Shown piece by piece: positions 32,986 through 42,520 of a stretch of 64,000 bases of DNA. The first letter of the stretch is position 1. Every line of letters starts with the position of its first letter. Origin of the DNA: Ruminococcaceae bacterium UBA2857 (GTDB lineage Bacteria > Bacillota > Clostridia > Oscillospirales > Acutalibacteraceae). A program made the position numbers and the translations under genes. A model generated the notes under the pieces. It was not told the origin of the DNA. It saw nothing but the letters and a program-made list of their open reading frames with translations, and did not search any database. The stretch lies in assembly GCA_002350705.1 (NCBI GenBank), contig DEFH01000013.1:1-64000 (forward strand). Direction: 5' to 3'.

Positions 32986-34182
32986 ATGTTAAAAGGTAAA
33001 GTGGTTGTCGTTGGCGTGACGGGCAGCATTGCCGCTTACAAATCGGCTCAGCTTGTCAGTGATTTAGTCAAGCTTGGCTGTGAGGTTCACGTTATCATGA
33101 CACAAAACGCCCTCAACTTCATCAACCCCATTACATTTGAAACTCTCACGGGAAACAAATGTCTTGTCGATACGTTCGACAGGAATTTTGAATTCAACGT
33201 CACGCACGTTTCCCTTTCTCAGAAAGCGGATGTGTTTATCATTGCCCCTGCCTCTGCAAATATCATCGGAAAACTTGCCAACGGTATCGCTGATGATATG
33301 CTTTCTACAATGGTGATGGCGGCAAAGTGTACAACACTTATTGCCCCTGCTATGAATAAGTATATGTTCATGAATTCCATTGTGCAGGAAAACATCGCCA
33401 AGTTACAGCGTCACAATTTCAAAATCATTCAGCCTGCTGTCGGCAGACTCGCCTGCAATGATACGGGTGTCGGCAAACTGCCTGATGTAGATGTTCTCAT
33501 TGACTATATCAGACATGAAATTTCCTGTGAAAAGGATTATGCAGGCTTGAAAGTGCTGATTACGGCAGGTCCCACACAGGAATCTCTTGATCCTGTACGC
33601 TACATCACCAATCACTCTTCAGGCAAAATGGGCTATGCTCTCGCACAAGCCGCCTCCGACAGAGGGGCAGAAGTGGTTCTCGTCAGTGGAAGTGTCCATA
33701 TCAAGCCGCCTTTGTTCGCCCAATGTAAAAATGTCCTTTCTGCGGAAGATATGTTCCATGCCGTTGCAGAAGAACTTTCCGACAGCGATGTCGTTATCAT
33801 GGCGGCAGCCGTTGCCGACTACACACCCGACTCCTACAGCGATCGCAAAATTAAAAAGAGTGATTCCGATATGTCCATTCCTCTGAAACGCACAACGGAT
33901 ATCCTTCAATATGCAGGAGATAATAAACCTGACGGACAAATTATCTGCGGTTTCTCCATGGAAACAGAAAATCTGATGGAAAACTCAAAGAAAAAACTCC
34001 AAAAGAAACATTGTGACATGATAGCCGCCAACAGTATCCGTCAAAACGGTGCGGGCTTCGGCACCGATACCAATATTATCACCCTGATTACTCGGAATCA
34101 TACAACCGAACTCCCTCTCATGTCCAAAACGGATGCCGCACATCAAATTCTTGACCACATTCTGAAACTTAAAAAATCTTAA
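32986..34182 (+). CDS. coaBC: Bifunctional phosphopantothenoylcysteine decarboxylase/synthase
   Basis: It performs two steps of coenzyme A synthesis: joining cysteine to 4'-phosphopantothenate, then decarboxylation. The 398 residues have the FMN-dependent CoaC domain (about 1-180): GSIAAYKSAQLV, active His in VTHVSLSQKAD, PAMNKYM, and catalytic Cys in GRLACNDTGVGKLPD. The CoaB domain (about 188-398) has ITAGPTQESLDPVRYI, AAVADYTP and the terminal NxI/xDxI segment. Fusion of the two domains is usual in bacteria. It is transcribed downstream of the 32611 gene. Confidence 0.95.
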   Translation: MLKGKVVVVGVTGSIAAYKSAQLVSDLVKLGCEVHVIMTQNALNFINPITFETLTGNKCLVDTFDRNFEFNVTHVSLSQKADVFIIAPASANIIGKLANGIADDMLSTMVMAAKCTTLIAPAMNKYMFMNSIVQENIAKLQRHNFKIIQPAVGRLACNDTGVGKLPDVDVLIDYIRHEISCEKDYAGLKVLITAGPTQESLDPVRYITNHSSGKMGYALAQAASDRGAEVVLVSGSVHIKPPLFAQCKNVLSAEDMFHAVAEELSDSDVVIMAAAVADYTPDSYSDRKIKKSDSDMSIPLKRTTDILQYAGDNKPDGQIICGFSMETENLMENSKKKLQKKHCDMIAANSIRQNGAGFGTDTNIITLITRNHTTELPLMSKTDAAHQILDHILKLKKS

Positions 34183-34244
34183 GAATAAGTTAATAGATTG
34201 TTTTTAGAAGATATTAAATTTATTATCACTTTTTGAAATTCCTG

Positions 34245-34253
34245 TGCTATAAT
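34245..34253 (+). promoter_or_regulatory. Extended -10 promoter of htrA
   Basis: TGCTATAAT at 34245-34253, with no -35 at normal spacing, about 50 bases before the HtrA start. Confidence 0.55.
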
Positions 34254-34306
34254 AGAACCATCGAAAGCAAACAAATCAAATTTAAAATAAATCGGAGGTA
34301 ACAGTT

Positions 34307-35845
34307 ATGGAAAACAGAGAAATGAACAACAACGGCTTTGAAGGTTTTGAAAATACGCAGAGAACGGTATATCCTCAGTATACCCAGCCGACAGAAACTT
34401 ATGAAGATATTTCTTCACAGTCGCCGGAACAGCCTGTACAGGCTTACAGCGATATGCAGGATACGGCTCCGATTCAGCCTGTTTATTCCGAACAGAGTTT
34501 CCACGGCAGCTACAACGACAACTATACACAGACAGTGACTCCTGTTGCTCCCCCAAAAGCAAAAAAGAACAGAAAAAATGCCGCATTGATAGCAGGTACA
34601 CTGGCTCTGGCACTGTGTGTCGGCTTAGGCGGCGGAGTATTGGGTTCCTACATGATGAACGGTGTCAGCACCAACAATACCGTACAGTCATCCAACGGCT
34701 CCGGTGTTGCCGTCAAAACAACCGAAGGCAAAGACTCCGGCTTGAATATTATCCAGGCCGCCCAGAGCAGTTCCGCTCCCTCTACCATTGAAGAGGTTGT
34801 CGCCAAAGTAAAGGATTCCGTTGTCGAGATTACAACAGAAATTACCAAATACGGCACTTTCTACGGACAGTATGTGGCTCAGGGTGCAGGAAGCGGTGTC
34901 ATCATCTCGGAAGACGGCTATATCATTACCAATAATCACGTAATCGAAGATGCTTCCAGCATTAAAGTAACACTGACAGACGGCAATACTTATACTGCCA
35001 AACTCATCGGCAAAGATGCGGAACTGGATGTGGCTCTTCTCAAAATCGACGCTGATAATCTTACCGTTGCCACACTCGGCACATCTTCCGATCTGAACGT
35101 CGGTGAAACCTCTATCGTTATCGGCAACCCTCTCGGACAGCTTGGCGGCACTGTCACACACGGTATCATCAGTGCTTTGAACCGTTCCATTCAGCTTGAC
35201 AACAATACAATGGAACTCCTGCAAACAGATGCCGCTATCAATCCCGGCAACTCCGGCGGCGGTCTCTTTGACAGTGAAGGAAATCTTGTCGGAATCATTG
35301 TAGCAAAATCCGTCAATTCCTCGGACGGCACTTCTCTGGAAGGTCTTGGATTTGCGATTCCGATTGACAACATCAAAAATGTTCTCGGTGACCTCAAAAC
35401 CAAGGGTTATGTATCAAGCAGACCTGTACTGGGTATCACGGCAGTGGATGTTCTGGACGACACGACAGCCGCCCGCTATAACGTAACCAAACAGGGTGTC
35501 TATATTTACTCCATAACAGACGGCGGTGCCGCTGATAAAGCCGGTCTGATGGTCGGTGACTGTGTTTTGAAAATAGACGGTCAGGATGTCAGCTCCAAAG
35601 AGGTTCTTTCCTCCATCATTTCCAAGCACAAGGCAGGAGATACCATTCAGCTTACCATCTACCGTGACGGCAAGGAACAGACTGTCTCCGCCACACTCGA
35701 TGAAGCTGTGTCCGAATCCACACAGAAAAACAGCAACAATTTCAACAAAAACGGCAACGGTACTCTCCCCGATAATAACAACGGCAATTATTACGGCGGT
35801 AATATTGACGACGATCTGAGAGACTGGTTTGATTTGTTCAATTAA
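34307..35845 (+). CDS. htrA: HtrA/DegP-like membrane-anchored serine protease
   Basis: A surface quality-control protease. The 512 residues contain a Gln/Pro/Tyr-rich cytoplasmic N-terminus (1-90), one membrane helix (92-116), a trypsin-like domain with catalytic His211 (TNNHVI), Asp241 (ELDVALLKI) and Ser316 (GNSGGGL), and a C-terminal PDZ domain (about 405-495). The end is an Asn/Gly/Asp-rich tail. All three catalytic residues are intact. It has its own extended -10 and terminator. Confidence 0.95.
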   Translation: MENREMNNNGFEGFENTQRTVYPQYTQPTETYEDISSQSPEQPVQAYSDMQDTAPIQPVYSEQSFHGSYNDNYTQTVTPVAPPKAKKNRKNAALIAGTLALALCVGLGGGVLGSYMMNGVSTNNTVQSSNGSGVAVKTTEGKDSGLNIIQAAQSSSAPSTIEEVVAKVKDSVVEITTEITKYGTFYGQYVAQGAGSGVIISEDGYIITNNHVIEDASSIKVTLTDGNTYTAKLIGKDAELDVALLKIDADNLTVATLGTSSDLNVGETSIVIGNPLGQLGGTVTHGIISALNRSIQLDNNTMELLQTDAAINPGNSGGGLFDSEGNLVGIIVAKSVNSSDGTSLEGLGFAIPIDNIKNVLGDLKTKGYVSSRPVLGITAVDVLDDTTAARYNVTKQGVYIYSITDGGAADKAGLMVGDCVLKIDGQDVSSKEVLSSIISKHKAGDTIQLTIYRDGKEQTVSATLDEAVSESTQKNSNNFNKNGNGTLPDNNNGNYYGGNIDDDLRDWFDLFN

Positions 35846-35880
35846 CCTCGGCTAGCCATTTATTCTTATATAATTCTGAA

Positions 35881-35928
35881 ACAGATACCGACCAAAATGG
35901 AATTTTTTGGCCGGTGTCTGTTTTTTTA
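35881..35928 (+). terminator. Terminator after htrA
   Basis: A 17-bp stem with G-U pairs (35881-35897 with 35905-35921) is followed by T7. Confidence 0.9.
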
Positions 35929-35957
35929 TTGACTATTCAAAAAATCTGACGTATAAT
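35929..35957 (+). promoter_or_regulatory. Promoter of the zinc-ribbon membrane protein
   Basis: TTGACT (35929-35934), a 17-base spacer and TATAAT (35952-35957). Confidence 0.8.
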
Positions 35958-36000
35958 AAAAGTGCTTTTTGAGTAATTTTTATTTTTGGAGGAATTTTTT

Positions 36001-36885
36001 ATGTACTGTAAGCAATGCGGCTTCATGCTGGATGCCAATGCCAATTCCTGCCCCAACTGCGGAACAAGCAGAGGAATGGGACAAAGTTTCTGTCCTCAGT
36101 GCGGTTCACCTGCTCCGGGCGGCAATAATTTCTGTCCGACCTGCGGCTTTCAGCTTTCGGCTCCCACGTCTCCCGCTGTGAATCATACTGCTCCCATGCA
36201 GACTGTCAAAACTCCCTCGTCCAATCAGCCTTTTGATTTCAAACAGTATGCCAATGAATATGTCGGCAATCTGAAATCTGTTATTCAAATGCCCGACAAG
36301 CTGAAACTGGGACTTCGTTACGGTTCCTGTGCTGTTTCCGTACTGATTTTTTTGTTTATGCTGTTTCCGATTGTTTCCGTTTCCGTTGATGTGCTGTTCT
36401 TTGAATACACAGAATCCCCCAATATTTTCGCTGTTTCCGGTTTTGGCGGAATGATGTTTGTTTTAGCTCTGTTAGCCTCTGCCGCCACCTTCCTGCCGCA
36501 CGTGCAGAGCTTCATTCGGAACAACAAAAAACTGGAGCCTTTTGTTTATCTGATTGTGCCGCTTCTTGAACTTCTCGGAATGTTAAGTATGCTGATTGGT
36601 GTAGGTGTTTTCAACGGCTATTTGAAATCCGTTTTGGGCGATACGATAAGTGTCCGTTTAGGCTTCTTTGGCTGGATGATTCTGATTCTGTGCATAGCAG
36701 GTGTGGGGGCTTCCGTTTACAGCTTCATCAAATATGACCTTGCCTTTGTCAAAGCCAACAATCCTTTTGTCAGCACTCCTCCCTCTTATCAGAACAAAGA
36801 TTCCATTTCCAATGCAATGAACTCCGATACATATCAGAATACCGTTTACTACGGCAATGACATCGACAACAACGACCATCGCTAA
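36001..36885 (+). CDS. Double zinc-ribbon membrane protein
   Basis: 294 residues starting at ATG 36001 (GGAGG at 35988-35992; the in-frame TTG at 35986 overlaps the ribosome site). The N-terminus has zinc-ribbon motifs CKQCG...CPNC and CPQCG...CPTCG, each a likely Zn(Cys)4 half. A Pro/Ser/Thr linker leads to a region with four hydrophobic segments (about 108-130, 143-165, 178-203, 220-240) and a polar end. Function is unknown; such 'zinc-ribbon plus helices' proteins are frequent in Clostridia. It is separate from htrA, with its own consensus promoter. Confidence 0.75.
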   Translation: MYCKQCGFMLDANANSCPNCGTSRGMGQSFCPQCGSPAPGGNNFCPTCGFQLSAPTSPAVNHTAPMQTVKTPSSNQPFDFKQYANEYVGNLKSVIQMPDKLKLGLRYGSCAVSVLIFLFMLFPIVSVSVDVLFFEYTESPNIFAVSGFGGMMFVLALLASAATFLPHVQSFIRNNKKLEPFVYLIVPLLELLGMLSMLIGVGVFNGYLKSVLGDTISVRLGFFGWMILILCIAGVGASVYSFIKYDLAFVKANNPFVSTPPSYQNKDSISNAMNSDTYQNTVYYGNDIDNNDHR

Positions 36886-36890
36886 AATAC

Positions 36891-36928
36891 AAAAAGAGAG
36901 CTATCTTTGACAGACAGCTCTCTTTTTT
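36891..36928. terminator. Bidirectional terminator between the zinc-ribbon gene and vanZ
   Basis: A 12-bp stem (36891-36902 with 36916-36927) is flanked by A5 on the left and T6 on the right. It overlaps the last codons of the vanZ gene. Confidence 0.85.
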
Positions 36929-37446
36929 AATTCCTGACAGATCAGGCAGCCAAGCAGGGTTCCGCTTGTATTCAGAATGACATCATCAATATCCGTTGTG
37001 CGTTCCAAAGGAATCTGTACCACTTCAATAAACACGGACAGACACATTCCGTTCAGAGCGGCTTTTTTCCAATCATACCCGAACAGATAAGCAAACATGA
37101 ATCCTATCGGAATAAATACGGCAATATTCCCTGCAATATTAAACAGAAATGCCCTGAGTCCATAGTCTGTTGTCCATATTTCCAAAAATTCTGTCACGAT
37201 AACCCGCAGAGGCACCAGCTCAATAGAACTGGAACCTACATTTACTACAAAAGTCTGTGTGAACAGCATCACCAGATAGAAAAACAATCCTGCCATCACC
37301 ACTTCCCTCTCCGCAGAGATCCTGTCGGCAAGAGTGGCTTTGTATCGGTCTCTTAACACGAAGATTCTCAGAAACACATATACGGGAAAGAACCATCCGA
37401 TAAACCAAAAGCCATCACTTAAAAATGAAATCACATATCCTATCAT
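36901..37446 (-). CDS. VanZ-family membrane protein
   Basis: A 181-residue protein with four to five helices and the VanZ core NIAGNIAVFIPIGFMFAYLF, plus the C-terminal SVFIEVVQIPLERTTDIDD motif. VanZ proteins give low teicoplanin resistance in some hosts, but most family members are of unknown role. It overlaps the whiA stop by 4 bases and is the last gene of the hprK-murB-rapZ-whiA unit. Confidence 0.88.
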   Translation of the reverse strand: MIGYVISFLSDGFWFIGWFFPVYVFLRIFVLRDRYKATLADRISAEREVVMAGLFFYLVMLFTQTFVVNVGSSSIELVPLRVIVTEFLEIWTTDYGLRAFLFNIAGNIAVFIPIGFMFAYLFGYDWKKAALNGMCLSVFIEVVQIPLERTTDIDDVILNTSGTLLGCLICQELKKRAVCQR

Positions 37447-38372
37447 GACTTGCCTGAAAGCTCCTTTGCTATCTCAAAAATACGCTGTATCCTGTGATTC
37501 ACCCCCGAACGGCTGATAGGCTCTTTCAAAGCGGCTCCCAGTTCCCGAAGATTGTATTCGGGATATTCCATACGTATCCTTGCCACTTCCTGCAGTTCCT
37601 CCGGCAAGAAAGAAAGTCCTTTTTTCTCCTGTATGATATGGATTGCCTGCAGCTGTCGTGCAGAGGCTTCCGCTGTTTTATTGATATTGGCTGTTTCGGA
37701 ATTGGTTTTCCGGTTCACCGTGTTGCGTACAGATTTCATGATGCGGCTCTGTATCATTTCAATGGCGGACATCTGACCACCTATATACGTCAGCATATCC
37801 GTAATATTTTCGCTTCCCTTGATATAGACAATATAACTGCCTTTTCTCTGTACGGTTTTCGGCTCCGCATTGATTTCGCTTATCTCGGAAATGAGTTTTT
37901 CCAGATCGGCTGCCAAACGCTTATGCGGCACAACAAATTCCAGATGATAGTCCTTTTCGGGCGATGTGACATTGCCGCATGTCAAAAACGCTCCTCTCAG
38001 AAAATAACTCATACAGTCATCTCCGTCAATATTGGCTCGGTTGATTCTGAGATTGGGCTGCTGTCGGGAATGTCCGAAATATTCATAGATTTTCTCACAG
38101 TCCTCCGCATACGGCACGGAAAGACTGTAAATATTGTTTTCTCCGCCACGGTGCGTCAGTTTGACGTTCATTTCCACAATGGTATTGGTCAGGGCGGAAA
38201 GCTGCTGCGAATACAGCATGGCTGTCGGCTTGCTTTCCGTTGAAAAGGAAATCCCCGACACGGTGAATACTCTCGAAAACAGTACCATACCATAAACCAA
38301 TGCGATTTTCTTTTCCTCCGTGAAAACGGGAGCTGCACATAATTCCTGTTTGGTATCTTTTGAAAATGACAT
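37443..38372 (-). CDS. whiA: DNA-binding protein WhiA
   Basis: WhiA is a Gram-positive regulator linked to cell division and chromosome segregation. The 309 residues have an N-terminal LAGLIDADG-like domain (begins MSFSKDTKQELCA, with LRGAFLTCGNVTSPEK) and a C-terminal helix-turn-helix (LSFLPEELQEVARIRMEYPE, LGAALKEPISRSGVNHR). The start overlaps rapZ by one base (TAATG). Confidence 0.95.
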   Translation of the reverse strand: MSFSKDTKQELCAAPVFTEEKKIALVYGMVLFSRVFTVSGISFSTESKPTAMLYSQQLSALTNTIVEMNVKLTHRGGENNIYSLSVPYAEDCEKIYEYFGHSRQQPNLRINRANIDGDDCMSYFLRGAFLTCGNVTSPEKDYHLEFVVPHKRLAADLEKLISEISEINAEPKTVQRKGSYIVYIKGSENITDMLTYIGGQMSAIEMIQSRIMKSVRNTVNRKTNSETANINKTAEASARQLQAIHIIQEKKGLSFLPEELQEVARIRMEYPEYNLRELGAALKEPISRSGVNHRIQRIFEIAKELSGKS

Positions 38373-39244
38373 TATTTTCCCGCCTTACTGACATCACGAT
38401 GATGGACCGTCACACGATGGCCCGATTCCAGAATATGCTGATACAGCACTCTTGTCAGGGAAACAGAACGATGTTTGCCGCCTGTACAGCCGACAGCAAT
38501 TACCAGCTGACTTTTTCCTTCCGAAAGGTACAGCGGCAGTGTATAGTCTACCAGTGCGGTCATTCTTTCCGCAAAGCCTTTGGACTGCTCAAACTTCATC
38601 ACATAGTCAAAGACACACTCTTCCAGTCCTGTATGATGTTTCAACTCCGGAACATAAAACGGATTCGGCAGACATCTCACATCAAACACCAGGTCTGCTT
38701 CCGCCGGCAATCCGTACTTGAATCCGAATGACATACACGTTATGGTCATTCCCAAAGAAACATTTCCCAAAAACAGAGAACTGATTCTCTCTTTGAGCTG
38801 AGACGGAGACAGCAGAGAGGTATCTACTACATAATCCGCTCTTGCCTTGACTCTCATCAGAAGCTCCCTTTCCAGCCGTACAGCTTTTTCAATGGAGCCG
38901 CTGCAAATATCATTCAATGGGTGTTTTCTTCTGGTTTCCCTGAACCGTCTGAGCAGGATATCATCTGCTGCATCCAGAAACAAAATTTTATATTCTTCCT
39001 TTGCCGCCTGCAGCTTGTCCAGCGAATCAAACAGTTCCTCAAAAGCATCGCCTGCCCGCACATCCGTGACAACCGCAATTTTTTTCATTCGCTCATCCGA
39101 CGACTTCTCACACAGCTCACAGAAAACCGGCAGAAGCATGGGCGGTATATTGTCCACACAATAATAGCCGATATCTTCCATATTTTTCATTGCCACAGAC
39201 TTGCCCGCACCGGAAAGACCTGTTATAATAATAAATTCCATCAT
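38372..39244 (-). CDS. rapZ: RapZ/YvcJ-family nucleotide-binding protein
   Basis: In Firmicutes this P-loop protein (YvcJ) has nucleotide-hydrolysis activity and is linked to competence; in E. coli RapZ steers decay of the GlmZ RNA. The 290 residues have Walker A GLSGAGKS, VTDVRAGDAF, TSLLSPSQLKERI and the C-terminal SLTRVLYQ block with VGCTGGKHRSV. In most Firmicutes yvcK lies between rapZ and whiA; here it is missing. Confidence 0.95.
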   Translation of the reverse strand: MMEFIIITGLSGAGKSVAMKNMEDIGYYCVDNIPPMLLPVFCELCEKSSDERMKKIAVVTDVRAGDAFEELFDSLDKLQAAKEEYKILFLDAADDILLRRFRETRRKHPLNDICSGSIEKAVRLERELLMRVKARADYVVDTSLLSPSQLKERISSLFLGNVSLGMTITCMSFGFKYGLPAEADLVFDVRCLPNPFYVPELKHHTGLEECVFDYVMKFEQSKGFAERMTALVDYTLPLYLSEGKSQLVIAVGCTGGKHRSVSLTRVLYQHILESGHRVTVHHRDVSKAGK

Positions 39245-39250
39245 TTTCCC

Positions 39251-40153
39251 TCAACCTACAAATTTTACTTCACAGCAAAGTTCCACGCCTTTTTGCTCTC
39301 TGACAACCTGCCGGATATACTGAATGAGTTGTTTGACATCCTCCGCTGTCGCATTGTTGTCATTGACAATAAATCCCGAATGTTTCGGACTGACACACGC
39401 ACCTCCAATCGTATAGCCCTTCAAGCCGCATTCCTCTATCAATGCAGCGGCATAATAGCCTGTCGGTCTTTTAAAGACACTTCCGGCACTGGGATGATTG
39501 ATAGGCTGTTTTGCCTTTCGCCTGTCCATCAGTTCCTGCATACGTTCAATAATCAGTTCCTGTTTTTTTGGCTCCAAGCGAAAAACAGCATCTATAATAA
39601 TATTGTCCGTATCTGTAAAAACACTGTGACGATAGGAAAAATCCAGTTCTGCTCCTTTGAAACGGTGAATATTGCCGTCATGGTCAAGATACCTTGCTTC
39701 CTTGACAACCTCCTTGATTTCACCGTCATAGGCTCCTGCATTCATATACACAGCTCCGCCTACAGAACCCGGAATTCCCCATGCAAATTCCAGTCCGCTC
39801 AAAGACATCTTTCTCGCAAATACACACAGTCCTGCCAGTGTCACACCTGCACCGCAGCGAATCGTATTATCTTCCAGCAGTGTAATGGCATTGAACTCTC
39901 CGCACAGTTTGATGACAAGTCCCCTGATACCGTCATCCGATACCAGCAGATTGGAACCTAATCCTATGATAAAATACGGCACATCATACTCTCTGCACAT
40001 TTGCAGGATATTTTTGAGTGCTTTCTTTGTCTTGACTTCACATAAACAGTCTGCATTGCCGCCTATGTGAAATGTGGTATGTTTGCTCATCGGCTCGTCA
40101 AAATACAGCTCTGCTTCCTGCTCCCTGAGCAGTTCCAAAAATTTCTCGTTCAT
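39251..40153 (-). CDS. murB: UDP-N-acetylenolpyruvoylglucosamine reductase MurB
   Basis: It makes UDP-MurNAc for peptidoglycan. The start is ATG at 40153 (MNEKFLELLREQEAEL), preceded by GAGG; the longer frame to 40252 runs into hprK. The 300 residues have the FAD-binding GGNADCL and LGSNLLVSD motifs, the active Ser in SAGSVFKRP and the C-terminal EVKF Glu. The Ser replaces a Tyr-loop enzyme: this is the short type IIb. It sits between hprK and rapZ, a common arrangement in Clostridia. Confidence 0.95.
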   Translation of the reverse strand: MNEKFLELLREQEAELYFDEPMSKHTTFHIGGNADCLCEVKTKKALKNILQMCREYDVPYFIIGLGSNLLVSDDGIRGLVIKLCGEFNAITLLEDNTIRCGAGVTLAGLCVFARKMSLSGLEFAWGIPGSVGGAVYMNAGAYDGEIKEVVKEARYLDHDGNIHRFKGAELDFSYRHSVFTDTDNIIIDAVFRLEPKKQELIIERMQELMDRRKAKQPINHPSAGSVFKRPTGYYAAALIEECGLKGYTIGGACVSPKHSGFIVNDNNATAEDVKQLIQYIRQVVREQKGVELCCEVKFVG

Positions 40154-40172
40154 CTTTCCAACCTCAAATCTA

Positions 40173-41132
40173 TCAGAATGCAATCGTCTGTGTACCGCCA
40201 TCCTCTTCGGGATATTCCAGGCCAAGCATCTGGAACAGTTCCCTTGCGGCATTATAACCCATTTTCCGCTGACGGTTGTTCATAGCGGCTACTTCAATAA
40301 TCACGGCAAGATTTCGTCCGGGTTTTACGGGAATGGTGACAATCGGCACTTCATTTCCCAGAATTTCCGTCATTTCGTTGCTCATGCCCATACGGTCATA
40401 GACCTTCTTATTGTCCCAGAGTTCCAGATTGATGACCATATCAATTTTTTCGGTCAGCTTGACGGCTCCCATACCGAACAGTCTTCTGGCGTTGATAATT
40501 CCTATGCCTCTCAGCTCGATAAAATGACGGATATTTTCGGGAGCGGAACCAATTAATTGTTTGTTGGAAATTCGCCTGATTTCCACGGCATCATCCGCAA
40601 TCAGACGATGGCCTCTTTTAATCAGTTCGATAGCAGTCTCACTCTTACCGACACCGCTGTCGCCCACAATCAGCAGACCTTCACCATAGACTTCTACCAG
40701 TACGCCATGTCTTGTTACACGGGGAGCAAGTTCTGTATTCAACAAAGATACCAGTGATGCCGACAAGCCCGAAGTGGCTTCCGAAGAGCGAAGAACCGGT
40801 ATTTTATATTTATCGGCAGCAGACATCAGTTCGCTGTAAGGAATAATTCCCCTTGTGACAATAATGGCAGGCGGCTCAAGAGAAAATATCCTCTCAATCA
40901 CGTGCAGTCTTTGTTCCGAACTGAATTTATTCAGATAGCTGTTTTCGGTATTGCCGAAAAGAATGATTCTGGAATTGTCGAAGAAGTCCAGAAAGCCTGT
41001 CAGTTCCAGTCCCGGACGGGTAATATCCTTTGATGAAACGTGTATTTTTTCAGGTTCATTCGGCATATAGGCAACGTCCAGTTCAAGCTCTGATATAATT
41101 TTTGAAAGACTGACTGAAAATTTTGTTTCCAT
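40173..41132 (-). CDS. hprK: HPr kinase/phosphorylase
   Basis: It phosphorylates Ser46 of HPr to turn on CcpA-dependent carbon repression and can reverse the reaction. The 319 residues show His in TRHGVL, Walker A GDSGVGKS (157-164), DD at 180-181 and the HprK signature LRGIGIINARRLFG. The presence of HprK in a starch-user fits carbon-catabolite control of genes such as pulA (inference). The unit starts here; a TATAAT -10 (minus strand, 41194-41189) has only a weak TTTAAA -35. Confidence 0.95.
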   Translation of the reverse strand: METKFSVSLSKIISELELDVAYMPNEPEKIHVSSKDITRPGLELTGFLDFFDNSRIILFGNTENSYLNKFSSEQRLHVIERIFSLEPPAIIVTRGIIPYSELMSAADKYKIPVLRSSEATSGLSASLVSLLNTELAPRVTRHGVLVEVYGEGLLIVGDSGVGKSETAIELIKRGHRLIADDAVEIRRISNKQLIGSAPENIRHFIELRGIGIINARRLFGMGAVKLTEKIDMVINLELWDNKKVYDRMGMSNEMTEILGNEVPIVTIPVKPGRNLAVIIEVAAMNNRQRKMGYNAARELFQMLGLEYPEEDGGTQTIAF

Positions 41133-41265
41133 AGATACAGCACCTCCGTTTTTTTCATTTCCTCAATGTTAACAAAATTCTATCTAACATTATACATGAT
41201 TTTTATTCATTTTAAAAGAGGTTTTTACAAATTAATAAAAATCTCTTTTGTTTGCAGGAACAATG

Positions 41266-41274
41266 TGTTATAAT
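41266..41274 (+). promoter_or_regulatory. Extended -10 promoter of the glycosyltransferase gene
   Basis: TGTTATAAT at 41266-41274; the -35 region is poor (TTTGTT). Confidence 0.5.
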
Positions 41275-41306
41275 AGCAATATTAATCTTTGATAATCGGT
41301 GATTGT

Positions 41307-42482
41307 ATGCGAATTTTAATTTTTACGGAAGTATTTGCTCCGTATGTATGCGGCATTTCGAGTTATGTCGAGGTGCTGAAAAAGGGACTGGAACAGCTTT
41401 CCCACAAAGTTGTCATCGTGACCTCCGATCCGACGGTGGAAAAAGCCAAGTTTTTGGACGATATTATCCGCTGTCCCGCCAAGCCTGTGAAAAAAAACAA
41501 ATACGGACATGAATGTAAATGCAGCGGTGATATGAAAGTGATTGATTTTATCTGCAGTTACAAGCCCGATGTGGTGCATATCCATACCGATACCAAAATC
41601 GGCTATATGGGATTGGAAGTGGCAGACCGCTGCAAAGCACCTGTTGTCTTTACGATACACGATTATTTTCCGGATCGCTTTGCCTCCGACAGTTCCGATT
41701 TCATATGGAAAATCAAGACGTACTTTGAAAAAAGGCATTTCATAGATATGCTTGATACGGCTGACGCCGTTACTTCCTCTTGCAGCAGAGCGGATATTTT
41801 TGTCAGACGTGCCGGACGAAAAAATGATGTCCGTCTGATACGCTCCGCTACAGATACCAAAATGTTTGACTATCGTCGGGCTACTCCCGATTCCATTGCC
41901 AAAACCCGTGCCAATCTCGGTCTTTCACAGCAGGCGGCTGTTGCCGTTTTTGCAGGGATTCTCAGCGTGGAAAAAAATCTGGAATTTGCTCTGACTGCCT
42001 TTTCCAAGTATATCCGGCAAACAGACAATATTCAATTTTTAATTGTCGGTGACGGCTCCGAAACAGAGTATCTCAAAAAACTCTGCAAAAAACTGAAAAT
42101 TGCCGATATGGTTATTTTTTCGGGCATGATCCCCAATGCCAAAATGCCTGATATTTATGCTTCTTGTGATATGTATGTCTGTTCCTATGATGACGGACTG
42201 ATGTCCATGTCGTTTGTCGAGGCAATGGCTTGCGGATTGCCTGTGCTTCTCAAGGAAGACGACGAGAAAATCGCCTACGGCATTATCAAAGACGGCACTA
42301 ACGGCTTTGTCTACAAGGACCAGGAACAGTTTGCCGAATACTTAAAAAAGCTGGCTTCCCTTGATAAAGATATGAAAAACCGTATCAAAAAAATCGTCAG
42401 AAATACCATTCCGAAAGATGCCTATGCTTCGATGGCTCAGGAATATCTTGATGTTTACCTCAGTCTCCCCAAAAAAGAATGA
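41307..42482 (+). CDS. Glycosyltransferase family 4, glycolipid-type
   Basis: A GT-B, retaining glycosyltransferase of about 391 residues. The N-terminal MRILIFTEVFAPYVCGISSY is the GPY/G-rich start typical of GT4 enzymes that make glucosyl-diacylglycerol or related glycolipids. HIHTDTKIGYMG and the EX7E motif SFVEAMACGLPVLLKEDDE are present, with a C-terminal Rossmann domain. The start is ATG 41307 (GGTGAT nearby). Donor and acceptor cannot be read from sequence. Monocistronic; divergent from hprK. Confidence 0.85.
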   Translation: MRILIFTEVFAPYVCGISSYVEVLKKGLEQLSHKVVIVTSDPTVEKAKFLDDIIRCPAKPVKKNKYGHECKCSGDMKVIDFICSYKPDVVHIHTDTKIGYMGLEVADRCKAPVVFTIHDYFPDRFASDSSDFIWKIKTYFEKRHFIDMLDTADAVTSSCSRADIFVRRAGRKNDVRLIRSATDTKMFDYRRATPDSIAKTRANLGLSQQAAVAVFAGILSVEKNLEFALTAFSKYIRQTDNIQFLIVGDGSETEYLKKLCKKLKIADMVIFSGMIPNAKMPDIYASCDMYVCSYDDGLMSMSFVEAMACGLPVLLKEDDEKIAYGIIKDGTNGFVYKDQEQFAEYLKKLASLDKDMKNRIKKIVRNTIPKDAYASMAQEYLDVYLSLPKKE

Positions 42483-42519
42483 AAAATGCTGACCGTTGTT
42501 CTCGGTCAGCATTTTTTGT
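42482..42519. terminator. Bidirectional terminator between the glycosyltransferase and Na/Pi genes
   Basis: A 14-bp stem (42482-42495 with 42503-42516) flanked by A5 on the left and T6 on the right. Confidence 0.9.
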
Positions 42520-42520
42520 C

